From positions 20,143,240 to 20,207,239 of the forward strand of contig NC_087074.1 of NCBI RefSeq assembly GCF_026151205.1: 64,000 nucleotides of DNA, read 5' to 3'. Of the stretch, positions 44,139 through 55,007 are shown one piece after another. Source of the DNA: Bolinopsis microptera. Its lineage: Eukaryota > Ctenophora > Tentaculata > Lobata > Bolinopsidae. The notes under the pieces are model-generated. The model ran no database searches, had not been told where the DNA came from, and worked only from the letters and a program-made list of their open reading frames with translations. Positions within the stretch are counted from its first letter, which is position 1, and the number at the start of each line of letters is the position of its first letter. A program made the translations under genes and the position numbers.

Positions 44139-45538
44139 GGCACCCACTTTACCTCCCTATTGGGAGGCTACGTCCGTCATTAGTGACTTACGTCTATTGG
44201 GGTTCCTCTGGTTGTAGGTGTCAGTAGGTTTGGGTCACTTGGCATGGGCTAGTGATCCCGCCCCTCCAGAGGATAAAGCCTGGTGAGCGACGTTTCCCGT
44301 TAGGGAAACTGTCATAATGCTCGATCACGGGAGAACACCACCCATGCCTAGATGTTCTCCCGGGTACTCGATAGAACAGGCTGCCCCCTGTCATTCTAGT
44401 GGGCTGACAGGAACCTACCAGGCATGCCTGAGCCTCTGATGGAATTCACCCATCTCATTTGTTGTTTTTGTGTTATTTCTTTGTCTTTGCCATGCGCGGC
44501 TCAATTTCCGCGCTGTACTAAAGTGCTGACTCACGAATTTACATTCGAAATTTGTATTTTGAGTAGACCCTTTTTTTGTCGCAATTTGGCAATTTCTTTG
44601 TTCACGTAATTATTGCTAATTTACGTTTGCTGGAAATAATCTAAGTGCTATATCGCCAATAGCTGGCAGTTTGTCTGATTGTTAGATCCCCTCTAACTGG
44701 TAGCGGCCCTAAGGCTGGCAGTTTGTCTGATTGTTAGATCCCCTCTAACTGGTAGCGGCCCTAAGGCGGCATGTGAGTGAATGAGTGAGTAATAAAGTGA
44801 GGTGTAGGAGAAGTGGGGAAGAGAACATGAATATGATAGTATGGTACACTGTTGCCAGCTGACTCGCCAGCAACAATGCAAGTCCAAGAAGAAAGAAGGA
44901 GAGACACTGTCCGTTATCTGGGTGAGTCACCACCGACAGTGCTCCCACTTCTGTGGGGCTGAGGGTGTTGGCTCCAAGAACCAGCCGTGAGGGAACAGCG
45001 CCTGACCCCCTCTATGGTTAACTTGAGAATACCAGGACTATGCCTTTCTCCAGGCCAATCCGTTCAGTAACCAGCTGACCCAGCACCACCTCTGATGGAA
45101 GATGTGGTTCGGATTGGACTTCGCTAGGATTTGTCAGTTTTTCTGTAGACACTAATGCTCCCTCGAGGAAAGACATGAGCCCCGGCGAAACTGACCAAAA
45201 AACGTGGCAGGGATTCTCAGGGAATGCGCGTGCACGTTCAGCATATCTGAGTAACTATTTGCTTTATAGCAGTGAACATTGAACTGACTGTTAAAGCGCC
45301 TCGGGTCAAACTCGTCAAAGCTCTCATCATGGATGAGAAGAACTGTGTGACGCCTTTATCTAACCTTAGCTTCAGCGGCAGAGTTTGTTTCACTAGAACC
45401 CCGATCGGGGGGGGGAGGGGGGGGGGGGGGGTTAGTATGTTCTATTCGGCTTCCGAGGTCATATTGGCGGCTTCTACTGTTGAAGTTCTCCCGACTTCGC
45501 CTCATTTCGCTAGAGGGTCGATTGCCTCTAGAGCCCCT
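44139..45538. other. LINE Y interior or unassigned; 52-bp tandem duplication; G-tract
   Basis: No gene supported. It contains a perfect 52-bp tandem duplication (44662-44713 and 44714-44765, core CTGGCAGTTTGTCTGATTGT) and an interrupted G-tract G9-A-G15 at 45407-45431. By position it should be the part of family Y ORF1 between the coiled coil and the SGNH block, but I cannot read it convincingly as such. Confidence 0.4.
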
Positions 45539-46894
45539 TTAATTGTGGTTTTTCATGTTCTGCTTGTTTGCCACTGTGAATGGTGTCTTGTTGCTTTGAT
45601 CAACCCTCTCTGCACAGGACATCTCTGCTTGCTTAAGCTCGCTTTCACCTGAACGTGCTGTGGCATCGCTGGAGCTGTTACGGTGTACTCTGGATTTTTT
45701 GCGATTGAGTGTTGGCTTGGAGTTCCCTGTGGAAGGACTATCGAGTGCCGCTGGTATATTATTCGCTGCGGGTTGTTCAGCAGCGTTTAGAGCTTGTATC
45801 GTGTCCTCTAAGTTGATCTCCAGGGTTTCAATTCTGAAACTGTTCGATGCGCTTGTGGTTTCAATTGCCTCGACGATGGGGCGAAGCTCGTGTTTAAGTT
45901 CTTGGGTTGAGGCATGTGATTGATTGAGTGCAGACTTGAAAATTCCTTTCGTGGCTTTCGTCAAGTTTTCTTGGCCGATCTTGAGGGTCTCGATCCTCTG
46001 TTTGTTAGCGGAATTGGCAGATGACAATACTTTCAGAGTCGTACTTTGTATCATGTTTAGTTCGTCCGAGAACTGAGCTTTGAAGTTGATCAGACTCTCG
46101 AGAATTAAGTTCTGCTCGTCTACTGCTGATCTAAGTTGGTCGAGGTCAGCCCGAATTCCATTAAGCTTGGTCTCTATTGGGCCAACTTTATTTTTAAAGA
46201 TGGATGACACACTTTTTTCAGATGTGGTTGGGGATGATAGGATGAGGTCAGAGAATGCTTTTTGTTGAAGCAACTCTTCTTTGAGTTCGAGTAGACTGTC
46301 TTGAAGTACAGACATCGAATGTTTCAGGTCTGAGCAGTTATTGCAACCGTTCAGGGTCAAGTGATCCTCAGGGTTATCATCACGAGTTGGTTGGTTTTCA
46401 TCGCTGGCTTCCGTAGTTAGCTCATTGGTGATAATCATAGCATCATGTGTAACAGAGGCATCAGAAGTATTTCGGTGAGATTTCTGAGTGTCACCTGAAA
46501 TGGATAAGCTTTGATCATCGGTGCGTTTCCCCCTCTTTTTCTTTTTGTTGCTCTTCCCCTTTTTCTTTTTCAAAATTTTAGGGCATTGTTGTGCCTGGGG
46601 TGTTAAGAAATCAAATTTTGTGTCGGAGCTGCCGGATAACGGTCCACCAGGGGTTATGTAATCGCCCGGATCGTGGGGACTTGGCTCGCTATCAAAATGT
46701 TCCGTATTCTGCGACTGTATGACATTAACACAAATCGAGTTTCCAGGTGCTTCCTCATTTGGACTATCAAACACTAGCCTAGTAATTTCGCTGCTTACGT
46801 GTCGGTTTGTGCAGAACGTAACCAGGTCAGTTTTCCTTTCCCTGGCTGAATTGCTCAGTGGGAGGCTGTTTGCTAGGAGCTCAAATTTGATCAC
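45539..46894 (-). pseudogene. LINE family Y ORF1, coiled-coil segment
   Basis: 451 codons, no catalytic motif. An acidic/Ser-rich N-terminal third with a strongly basic patch (KILKKKKGKSNKKKKRGKR), then a CNNCSDLKHSMSVLQDSLLE start to a long heptad-rich coiled coil (about residues 185-370). Such basic plus coiled-coil proteins are typical of LINE ORF1, which binds the element RNA and trimerises. Same strand and order as the Y ORF2, upstream of it. Confidence 0.55.
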
Positions 46895-46926
46895 GGTGTC
46901 TTCCAGTTTGTTTATAAGGTGTGTGA

Positions 46927-47676
46927 CTAGTTTTGCGGTTTCCTTAGAACCAGTGGTCTCACAGGTTTCGAGAAGGTCACAGAGCTTCTTTTTGTTGGCG
47001 GTGACATTATTGGAGCATTATTAGTGTTTGATGAAAGAAGGGTCAGGAGGAGGTGGAACGCTGTTTGAGATATGGTGAGCTGTTTCCTTGGTAAACGCAG
47101 GTAGGCTGTTTCTTTAGCTGATGCTGGTGTGGTTACGTCGGCAGCAGGAGGCTCAGTTTCGTCCGGTTGCGATTCCGTTGCTTGTAGAGTTTCTGGTTCA
47201 TCAATAGCTTCTACTACGTTTTCGACATACGGGATGATCAGGACTTGTTCGTCACCGCCCTCATTTTTCTTTAGCTCAGGAGAGAAATAACAGTGTAGAT
47301 GTTTGATGGAATCTGGGAATAGAGTAACGAGGCTAAAGTTACCTAGACTGACATCAAAGACTTCGGTGTCTTCTACGGCTGGGTTAAACCTAAGAGGGGT
47401 GATACTGAGGTCTCTAGGTTTTCCTATATGTAGAATTACAAGAGGCATATTGTCATCTTTATGGGTGTTCTTCAGAGGCATTCTGGAGGTCCTGTCAAAT
47501 GAATATATAATTCTGAGCCCGTTGAACAGGGTATTTTTGTTTGTTAGAGCTCCAACGCGGTTATTTATGGTTGCGAGCAAGGTTTTAAGGGAGTTTTTGT
47601 CCTCAGGGTGTCCAGGACCAGTCCTGGCAGGACTGGGTGTATTTGGCGGTAGACCTGAAGTAAGATCATTGCACAA
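46927..47676 (-). pseudogene. LINE family Y ORF1, middle segment
   Basis: 249 codons with no sure domain. A conserved-looking stretch (MPLVILHIGKPRDLSITPLR, then FSLVTLFPDSIKHLHCYFSP) has a rough resemblance to LINE-associated 2OG-Fe(II)-like folds, but I cannot support that assignment. Probably part of the same broken ORF1. Confidence 0.35.
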
Positions 47677-47681
47677 TGCTT

Positions 47682-48602
47682 TTACAACTCTGGGCGCCAG
47701 AACAATTCGGTGCAGCTTGATTTGGCTTGACCCGGCGTGATTTCTGGTGAAACTTCACGAAGGGCAACTTTGATTTCTGACTGCACGGAATCAATTGAGA
47801 TTTCGGAACCTTCACTCAGTTCAAAGGAATGACCGTCACATTTATGGAGGCCTTGGCCCTGGATCTGATACCTTTCGTACTGAAGTAACCTCCCATCGGT
47901 GTTGCTCGCTTTCAAGGATGCTACATCACCTTCCGATATGTGACGTGTTATATTCTGGGCTTTTATGTCCTCATCGGTGACCTTCGGCGCGGCCGCAGTG
48001 ATACGGTTCGAGAAGGAGTGTCTCCTGGTACGATGCTTCTCCTGTATTAGCTGGCGCGGGGACAGCGATGGTGTGTGCAGCAGTGTTTTTAGTGTCTGCT
48101 GCATGCCTCTCGATTTGATTCGGGGCACTGGAGTGATTATTGGGTCGCCGAATCCAGTGAAGTAGGCGTCCTTGGAGGGTTCTGAGCCTTTGGGTGGTGC
48201 AAGGTTGTCAGAGTGCCGATCATACGTAGAGTTGTTAAGTTTATTCTCCTTCGGTGAGTGGACTGTTATTTCTGGGATCTGAGTTGTCATTTTGGTGTTA
48301 AGTGGTGATGGGGACAGGTCGAGATTGTTGTTTGTCATAGGCGTGCCTAAGCCTTGACTGGGGCAAACTCTGTTGTCCTCATTGATGGTGCCGTTGGGGT
48401 TTGGACCCACAATCCAGCTTCTTGCGAATGATCCAATTATCCCAAAAAAGGATGTTTCTGACATCATGCTGGTGTTAGGCTTGTCAGTAACAACTTGGGT
48501 TGCGTTAAGCTCATCGTTACCCTTGATTTCAATCCTACAGGGAAGACTGGCCCGCTTCTTTTGTTTGGCTGTCTTACTATCTAACGTTGGCTCTTTGCTG
48601 TC
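47682..48602 (-). pseudogene. LINE family Y ORF1, N-terminal segment after family X insertion
   Basis: Low-complexity, polar ORF (first ATG at 48467). The frame is open further upstream to 48602, where it meets the family X 3' end. The codon frame on the far side of X (50788 and up) is in register with it, and the target duplication CTGTGAACTT is shared. X therefore interrupted one continuous ORF. Function unknown. Confidence 0.5.
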
Positions 48603-48612
48603 AAGTTCACAG

Positions 48613-50787
48613 TACTTACCTGTACTTGATTAGGTCTCCTCAATCATTCGAGTGGCCTGCACCAATGAACTCCCGTTTGTGACGTATCATCTCCCTCCAA
48701 AGTTTTCGGTCACTAGCCATCTCGCTCGCTCCTTCTAGGTCTATGTCAGTGTTTCCTGTAAACGCTGCAGAATCTTCCAGCAAACATTTCATCCAGTTCT
48801 TTCTTGGACGGCCCCTAGATCTTCTCCCATGCGCAGGGGTCCAGTTAAGCAGGTACTTAGGAAGCCTAGTGTCTGGCATTCTGGTGACATGGCCAAACCA
48901 ACGCAGGCGGTTTGCTCCTATGAACGTCTCTACTGGATTTATCTTTGCACGCTCTAGCACTTCAGTGTTTCTAACCCGATTGAGCCATCTTATCCTAAGT
49001 ATTCTCCTCAAGCAACGCTGATGGAACACCTCAAAGCGATGTAGCTGCTTTTTGGTTGTGTTCCAAACCTCACTACCATATAACAATATTGTCAAAACCG
49101 CTGCCTTATAAATCCTGATCTTTGTATAAGACTGGATGTTGCGGTTTTTCCATATATTACTCAGTTGATTGAAGGCTCCGGAAGCTTTCTGAATCCTAGC
49201 TGACAGCTCACGGTCGATAGTACCGTCGCTGGAAATAATTGTACCTAAGTACGTAAAGTCACTAACTTGCTGCACTGGCGTGTCTTCAACAGTGATGTTC
49301 ACTGTGGCTTCTTTCGTGTATGGCCGTTGAGAGGTTGCTTTACCAATGACCATAGCCTCAGTCTTTTTACCATTGATTCTGAGACCTCCCTGGGCACCAT
49401 ACATACACAAAAGGTCAGTTGTTTCTTGAAGACCTTCCTCGCTGTTATCCAGTACAGCCATGTCATCTGCATAGTCTGTATCTAACACAGTGATATCATC
49501 AACAAGCGGACTGATAGATCTTTGAAGAACCGCTCCGTGAGACACCACTTTGTTGCTTTCTGTTCTCTCAGCAGCCACATTGAGGCAGACATTAAAAAGT
49601 GGGGGACCCTGAATGTCTCCTTGGCCACTGCCTGAACTTACTTCAAACCATTCTGATAGTTCACCATTGTGTCTAACAGCACTGACAGTTCCATTAAAAA
49701 ATGCCTGTATTATTCGAATGTATTTACATGGCAGGCCATAATGACTGAAAGCTTTCCAAATATAATTCCTGTCGATAGAATCAAAAGCTGCCTTGAAGTC
49801 CACAAAATTTACATACAGGGGGAGATTATATTCAATGCAGTTATGTATAATAGTGCGGAGTGAATAAATCTGATCAATGCATGATCTGTTCTTTCTGAAC
49901 CCACACTGATTGTCTCGTAGCAAACTTTCTAAACCGTCACTCATGCGTTGTAAAATGATGATTTGATACAGTTTCGATGCTGTAGATCTTAAAGTGATCC
50001 CCCTATTATTGGAGCAATGAGAGGTATCACCCTTCTTTGGTACAATTATCACGATGCCTTTCAACCAGTCGTCAGGCACTGCTTCTGAATTCCAAACTTT
50101 AGAGAACAATTTCTCCATCCTATCCACAAGACCACTTGCCCCATACTTTAACTGCTCATTAGAGATTTCGTCAATCCCAGCACTTTTGTGGTTCTTCAAT
50201 TTTTTGAGACAGTTTAAAATCTCAAGTCTAGTGGGGGGACCATCACCATCACCAAGATACGGAAAGCATGGAACCACTTCAAGATGGTCCAGGTCAGACA
50301 GATCCGCATTCGTGGGAGGAGGGTTTAATAGCTCCGAAAAATGTTCTCCCCATCTCTCTCTCTGAGCAGAGGGATCAGCAATCAACTTCCCGGATTTGTC
50401 TCTTACAGCAGTTGATTTTCGATTCTTCTTACCGGACAGTGTTTTTATCCGTTGCCAGACTTCCCTTTGCCGGCCATGGACAGCAGCTGTTTCCAGATCT
50501 GCTGCAACTCTAAGAGCCCAATTCTCGTCGTCTTTCCTGCAGCTCTTTTTGACAAGTTTGTTGGCCCGAGAATACTCGCTCCTATTGTTTTTGTCACTAG
50601 GCGCCATCTGTTTAATATTACTGCGTTCTGCAATAAGGCTTTTTGTCTCCTGAGACAAATGCTGCTGCTTTCTGCGCCGGGGGCGCTCACCCAGTACCTC
50701 CATAGACACTTCTTTAATAGTATCCTTAACTAATGTCCATTCTCCATCAAGATTCTCCTCCATTGGTAGGCAGCTAAAACGATTTTG
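48613..50787 (-). mobile_element. LINE family X, minus-strand 5'-truncated copy
   Basis: 2175 bp, flanked by the 10-bp duplication AAGTTCACAG (48603-48612 and 50788-50797; CTGTGAACTT on the element strand). 5' truncation begins inside the endonuclease-RT linker, as expected for target-primed reverse transcription. Tail AAGTACAGGTAAGTA. Confidence 0.9.
48640..50787 (-). CDS. LINE family X reverse transcriptase, intact but 5'-truncated
   Basis: About 715 codons with no stop: RT domain with FVDFKAAFDSID and YADD, and the full C-terminal RLRWFGHVTRMPD...RGRPRKNWM region. Compared by eye with the plus copy at 41947-44099 I found only four base differences in coding sequence (giving K/N, stop/Q, D/N, A/S), so the two copies are very recent relatives. 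It lacks the endonuclease, so cannot be autonomous. Upstream it reads in frame into LINE Y ORF1 sequence, which is a fusion by insertion, not a native N-terminus. Confidence 0.85.
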   Translation of the reverse strand, partial: QNRFSCLPMEENLDGEWTLVKDTIKEVSMEVLGERPRRRKQQHLSQETKSLIAERSNIKQMAPSDKNNRSEYSRANKLVKKSCRKDDENWALRVAADLETAAVHGRQREVWQRIKTLSGKKNRKSTAVRDKSGKLIADPSAQRERWGEHFSELLNPPPTNADLSDLDHLEVVPCFPYLGDGDGPPTRLEILNCLKKLKNHKSAGIDEISNEQLKYGASGLVDRMEKLFSKVWNSEAVPDDWLKGIVIIVPKKGDTSHCSNNRGITLRSTASKLYQIIILQRMSDGLESLLRDNQCGFRKNRSCIDQIYSLRTIIHNCIEYNLPLYVNFVDFKAAFDSIDRNYIWKAFSHYGLPCKYIRIIQAFFNGTVSAVRHNGELSEWFEVSSGSGQGDIQGPPLFNVCLNVAAERTESNKVVSHGAVLQRSISPLVDDITVLDTDYADDMAVLDNSEEGLQETTDLLCMYGAQGGLRINGKKTEAMVIGKATSQRPYTKEATVNITVEDTPVQQVSDFTYLGTIISSDGTIDRELSARIQKASGAFNQLSNIWKNRNIQSYTKIRIYKAAVLTILLYGSEVWNTTKKQLHRFEVFHQRCLRRILRIRWLNRVRNTEVLERAKINPVETFIGANRLRWFGHVTRMPDTRLPKYLLNWTPAHGRRSRGRPRKNWMKCLLEDSAAFTGNTDIDLEGASEMASDRKLWREMIRHKREFIGAGHSND

Positions 50788-50797
50788 AAGTTCACAG

Positions 50798-51050
50798 CGG
50801 CTAGGAATTTTGTTTCTGGATGGGTCCTCATCGTCCTCTTCATCGTCACCATTGCTGTTGGATATCATGTAGGGATGGTGACGGTTTGCTAGGGGTTTCC
50901 TCCCATGTATCTTGGACCTTTGAGAGCCGGTTGAACTGGTCGAATCAGATGACCGCTGTCTCCCAGCACCACCCGAGGTCTCCTCACCGTCTTGTGGGTG
51001 ACAAGTGTTGGCAAGTGATGAGGGAGGCATGTGCTGCCGGGTACGAACTC
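50798..51050 (-). pseudogene. interrupted ORF upstream of family X (LINE Y ORF1 5' part)
   Basis: Encodes polar, Ser/Gly-rich then acidic sequence (SNGDDEEDDEDPSRNKIPS). It is in frame across the family X insertion with the ORF at 47682-48602. Possibly the N-terminus of the Y ORF1. No domain recognised. Confidence 0.4.
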
Positions 51051-51064
51051 TGCTCTCATCCAAT

Positions 51065-51500
51065 GTATAGAAATGTGATGTACGTGTATATATCCACCAG
51101 CGGGCTATATTTTGTCTTCTGACCTCTCGCAGCCCGATGTAACAAGACACAGTGCGCGTCCAGCCCGCTTAAAATACAGCACGCGAGCAGACGACAGTTA
51201 ACGTGACAAGTAACAATACAGCCCGGAGCACTTTCACTTTCAAACAAATTTTTGGGGCCTAAACTATTAAACTTTAACTATTACAAGACACGTACACCAT
51301 ATTTATGTCACTGACACTACATCTTAATGGTTCCCACGGCTCAAGGAATGCACTACCTATATCACTTATCGGCCTCAGTCCCTATACCACGCAGTGCAAT
51401 ATGATTGGCTGACATTGAACACGTGACGTGTTACCATGGTTGCAACAATTAGTGGCGACTTTAAGTCTAGAGTTGATGTTTATACAGTATACACCATACA
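51065..51500 (-). mobile_element. hairpin element, copy 2 (minus strand)
   Basis: Read on the minus strand, 51500 to 51065 matches the interior and right end of the element at 56440-57793: GTATAAACATCAACTCTAGA, GTCGCCACT, ACCATGGTAACACGTCACGT, GCCAATCAT, GCATTCCTTGAGCCGTG, GCTCCGGGCTGTATTG, AGCGGGCTGG, CCGCTGGTGGATATAT. It lacks the hAT insertion found in the 56-kb copy and so gives the empty site. It lies just 5' of the LINE Y ORF1 remnant and could have served as its promoter. Confidence 0.75.
51404..51425. promoter_or_regulatory. E-box / CCAAT pair in hairpin element
   Basis: ATTGG (inverted CCAAT) at 51404-51408 and CACGTG at 51420-51425, preserved in the 56-kb copy. Confidence 0.4.
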
Positions 51501-51742
51501 CGCTCCATTGTTTATTTCAACTGATTTACATTTCCATAATTGCTCAATACAAGCTATTTCGAGTAATAATTCTTAAACTTTTAGGCCGGAATTTTACGTG
51601 TAATTCTATTGTGTTCCCGAAAGAAATTTTGCCCTGTTTTTTGTTTTGAAACTATACCGTCTACCACTAATATTGATGTTATGAATTTGATCTTTTACTC
51701 AACGTAAAATATATATTTATTCCTAAAGGGATTGCAGATCAG

Positions 51743-54598
51743 ATGAAGTACGTTTCCCCTATACATGACATTACACTCCAGGATTCCATCCAGAATCTCA
51801 TGTACTATACTGGTTCAAGGATCCTAGACCTCCTCATACTCTACTACACCACATGGACTGGAAAACAAAGTTCTATGTATTATTCCAATCTTGCTAAGTT
51901 GGAAAAGCACTGCTCACAGGTTGAACTTCAATCTTACAGAAGATTACTCAACATCCAACTTGCCAGAGAACAGGATAGAGCCAATCTAACAAAAGCATCC
52001 AAGCTCCATAGAGATCAGCATGTTGTCAACTGCAGTTACACAAGTTGCTCCCAAACACCACCCTTACCACAATCCCATGCAGAAAAAAGGAGTTTCAATC
52101 GCAGAAAGAAGATGAACAGGGCCAACACAAATAGAAGAATACACAGGAAGAGCAAGCATGCTCAGCTACACGGACAAGTCCCATCTATTGAGACAATAGA
52201 TCCTAACAAACTGAGCCACGCAGTCATCAACCTATCAACCAAGATCCAAGAGGTAACACCACACCAACTCTTCCTCTTCTATCTAGGGAAATCTTTTGCA
52301 CCAACACCTGCATTACCAGATTATTCCAAGTTCAGACTGAACATTCTTCAGTTCGCCTACAAGCTTAGATGGGCATGGTTTTGGCACACACAACCCCAGC
52401 CAAAAGCAACACCTCCGACCATTGCAGCGATAAAAAGTATGGAAAGAACCCTCATTAAGTCGGATGAAACTAAGCCTTTAAAAGTATGCAATAACCACTG
52501 TTTAGAGCTTTACATAGAGAGAGTAACAAAAGACCTGTTACAAACAAACAGCTCTACCAGATCTAAGCTTCCTGACAATATCCCAGTAGAATCCAGAAAA
52601 GCCTTATCAGATATGGCAAAGTGGAAAGATGTTGTCATCAGACCAGCTGACAAAGGTTCACAATACTTCTTTTTAGACCGAGAAGACTACATCAAGAGGG
52701 TTAAAGAACACCTAGATGCAGAAACCTTTGACACTGTTCAGAAAGAAGAAGCCGAGCATGCTACAAAGCTAGCAATTTCAGATTGGATAGCAAAGTATCA
52801 AGAAGAACCTGGTTTAACGGAAAAGGTCTACCAATGGGTTACACCTGATGACTTTTGTAAGCCCGGGAACAACTATGTCAACCCCAAAGCACACAAGCCA
52901 GAGAAGAACTACCCTGGTCGTATGATTAGCACAGGATGCGCATCAGCAATCAAGAATCTCTCTGCACTTACAGCGTATGAGCTTACTAAGGTTGATCTAA
53001 AATATGCCATCCAGGACAATAATCATATACTAAGAAAACTCGATGACTTGAATAACTCTAAATCCCTTGAGGGCAAGACAGTTATTCACGCATCCTTTGA
53101 CATAGAGGCTATGTTCCCGAGTATCCAAAAGGAGGTAGGATTGGAACAATGTAGGCTCCATTTAGACAAGAGAGAGGACCCAATACTCTCTACAGATTGT
53201 ATAATAGATGCCTTAGAGACAACTCTAGACAACAACATAACAGAGTTTGAAGGTGTCATATACAAGCAGAAAAAAGGAACTGCAATGGGACCAAAGAACG
53301 CTTGTGCTTATGCAGATACAGCCATCGACAAGATAGACAGAGATGTCATGGAAGGGACTTGGAGCCACCCTCCTCTCCTATGGGCCAGATACCGCGATGA
53401 TGTGTATGTCCCTTGGACCCATGGACAGGAAATGCTCGAGGAATTCCACTTGTGGCTCAATTCTAGAATGCCAGGCATAAAATTCACGTTAAAAGCTTCA
53501 TTAGAGGGCACTGAATTCTTAGACACTTTTATATACATGAAAGCAGGCCAACTACATACCAAACCTTACAGTAAGCCATGTGATGACCATGCCTTCCTAG
53601 TTCCCACCTCTTGCCATCCTACACATACCATAAAAAACATACCTTATAGCACTGCACTTAGAATCTTTAAACTTACTTCTGAGCATGATGAGTACATACA
53701 AGCACGAGCACAATACACAAGCTATCTTGTGGCAAGAGGTTATAGCAATAGCTTAATTAACCAGGCCTTTAATAAAGTGGAAACCAAGAGCAGGCTCTCC
53801 TACTATCAACAACAGAGACATAAGGAGGATGACAGTAGCAAAGGGAGACTCATTCCCCTTGTAACAGATTTCAACCCAGGTCTCCCCAACATAGGACGGA
53901 TACTTAACTCCCACAAGCACATCCTCCGTCTAGATCTCGAGCTTTGCAAGGTGATTGACCCTGATGGTATTTTCACCTCTTTTAGAGGGACAAAAACACT
54001 TCATGAGATTCTTATTCATAGCAAACTCCCTCCTGTTGAAGAGCCAGCTGTAGAAGATCCAGGCCACGCCTCTCCAGACACAGCTGAGGATTCTGATTCT
54101 GGAGGTTGCTTCCCTTGTGCTAAGAAATGTGATCTCTGCAAAAACTTCCTGAAACCATCAACCACAATCGGCAGTTTCCACACCAACCAAGTATTCAGTA
54201 TCAAAGGACGATTGGACTGTGATACCAAAAATGTTGTGTACATAGTTAATGATAATATTTGTAAGTTAAGTTATATAGGATGTACTTCAGACTCTTTAAA
54301 GGTTAGATTTAGGAACCATAAATCCCACATTAAAACTCAAAGAAGGACATGTGAACTTTCCTGCCATTTTATAGATAATGAGATTTTGCACAATCTTGAC
54401 CGTACAACCACTAAGTTGTTTACCAGTACTTTAAGTAAGGACATTAATGTTTCTATTATAGAGCAAGTTGACGTTGGGAATTTTGAGCAATGTGCCCAGG
54501 ATAGACTAAGTATTTGTAAACAAAGGGAGAACTTTTGGCAAAACCAGCTTAAAACTTTAAAGCACTTTGGAGGGATGAACGTTAGAGAAGAAAGATGA
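51743..54598 (+). CDS. Penelope-like element reverse transcriptase with GIY-YIG endonuclease
   Basis: 951 residues, uninterrupted. Region before RT: FYLGKSFAPTPALPDYSKF, then WKDVVIRPADKGSQ (the DKG block). RT: NYVNPKAHKPEKNYPGRMIS, motif A FDIEAMFPSI, motif B KKGTAMGPKNACAYAD, catalytic YRDD at ~550-553, and EFLDTFIYM / SCHPTHTIKNIPY. A Cx2Cx3Cx2C zinc motif at ~789-799 (CFPCAKKCDLC) precedes the GIY-YIG endonuclease: VYIV (~832), YIG (~844), RFRNHKS, and catalytic Glu in QRENFWQNQL. This is the canonical endonuclease-bearing Penelope-like architecture. PLE proteins nick target DNA and reverse transcribe in situ. Intactness suggests a young copy. I saw no clear flanking pseudo-LTRs; start chosen as the first ATG. 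Confidence 0.95.
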   Translation: MKYVSPIHDITLQDSIQNLMYYTGSRILDLLILYYTTWTGKQSSMYYSNLAKLEKHCSQVELQSYRRLLNIQLAREQDRANLTKASKLHRDQHVVNCSYTSCSQTPPLPQSHAEKRSFNRRKKMNRANTNRRIHRKSKHAQLHGQVPSIETIDPNKLSHAVINLSTKIQEVTPHQLFLFYLGKSFAPTPALPDYSKFRLNILQFAYKLRWAWFWHTQPQPKATPPTIAAIKSMERTLIKSDETKPLKVCNNHCLELYIERVTKDLLQTNSSTRSKLPDNIPVESRKALSDMAKWKDVVIRPADKGSQYFFLDREDYIKRVKEHLDAETFDTVQKEEAEHATKLAISDWIAKYQEEPGLTEKVYQWVTPDDFCKPGNNYVNPKAHKPEKNYPGRMISTGCASAIKNLSALTAYELTKVDLKYAIQDNNHILRKLDDLNNSKSLEGKTVIHASFDIEAMFPSIQKEVGLEQCRLHLDKREDPILSTDCIIDALETTLDNNITEFEGVIYKQKKGTAMGPKNACAYADTAIDKIDRDVMEGTWSHPPLLWARYRDDVYVPWTHGQEMLEEFHLWLNSRMPGIKFTLKASLEGTEFLDTFIYMKAGQLHTKPYSKPCDDHAFLVPTSCHPTHTIKNIPYSTALRIFKLTSEHDEYIQARAQYTSYLVARGYSNSLINQAFNKVETKSRLSYYQQQRHKEDDSSKGRLIPLVTDFNPGLPNIGRILNSHKHILRLDLELCKVIDPDGIFTSFRGTKTLHEILIHSKLPPVEEPAVEDPGHASPDTAEDSDSGGCFPCAKKCDLCKNFLKPSTTIGSFHTNQVFSIKGRLDCDTKNVVYIVNDNICKLSYIGCTSDSLKVRFRNHKSHIKTQRRTCELSCHFIDNEILHNLDRTTTKLFTSTLSKDINVSIIEQVDVGNFEQCAQDRLSICKQRENFWQNQLKTLKHFGGMNVREER

Positions 54599-54860
54599 TT
54601 TTCTTCTTGCATATTCTATTTTCTCACCTCTACCACTCATTTGGGATTTCAACCCACCATAACTTGAATTGCTGAGTTACAAAAATTTCTAAATTTTAAA
54701 TTTCTTTTATTTGATTGATTGATGGATTGATATGTTGAATAAATTTACTAACATGTCTTTATATCAGGATGACTGTAAAGGTACATTTTACCGACATTTG
54801 AAGTCAAGGCGTTGTTTTACTGATAGTTGTGGCTAACTAATAATATATATATATATTTTT

Positions 54861-55007
54861 CAGTTTATTCAGATTTTTCGTTTTCGATATTGCAAATTTT
54901 TAATAAATCATGTTCAGATTATGGTGATAATGGATGTAAAGGTACTTCAACCGAATTAACAATCCAACCGTGTGTATGACGTGTCCCAGTAGCCAATCAT
55001 AATATAT
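54861..55007. repeat. 147-bp direct repeat, copy 1
   Basis: Starts CAGTTTATTCAGATTTTTCG and ends GTAGCCAATCATAATATAT. I find it identical base for base to 55398-55544, 537 bp away. Contains GACGTG and CCAAT. No coding potential. Confidence 0.9.
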
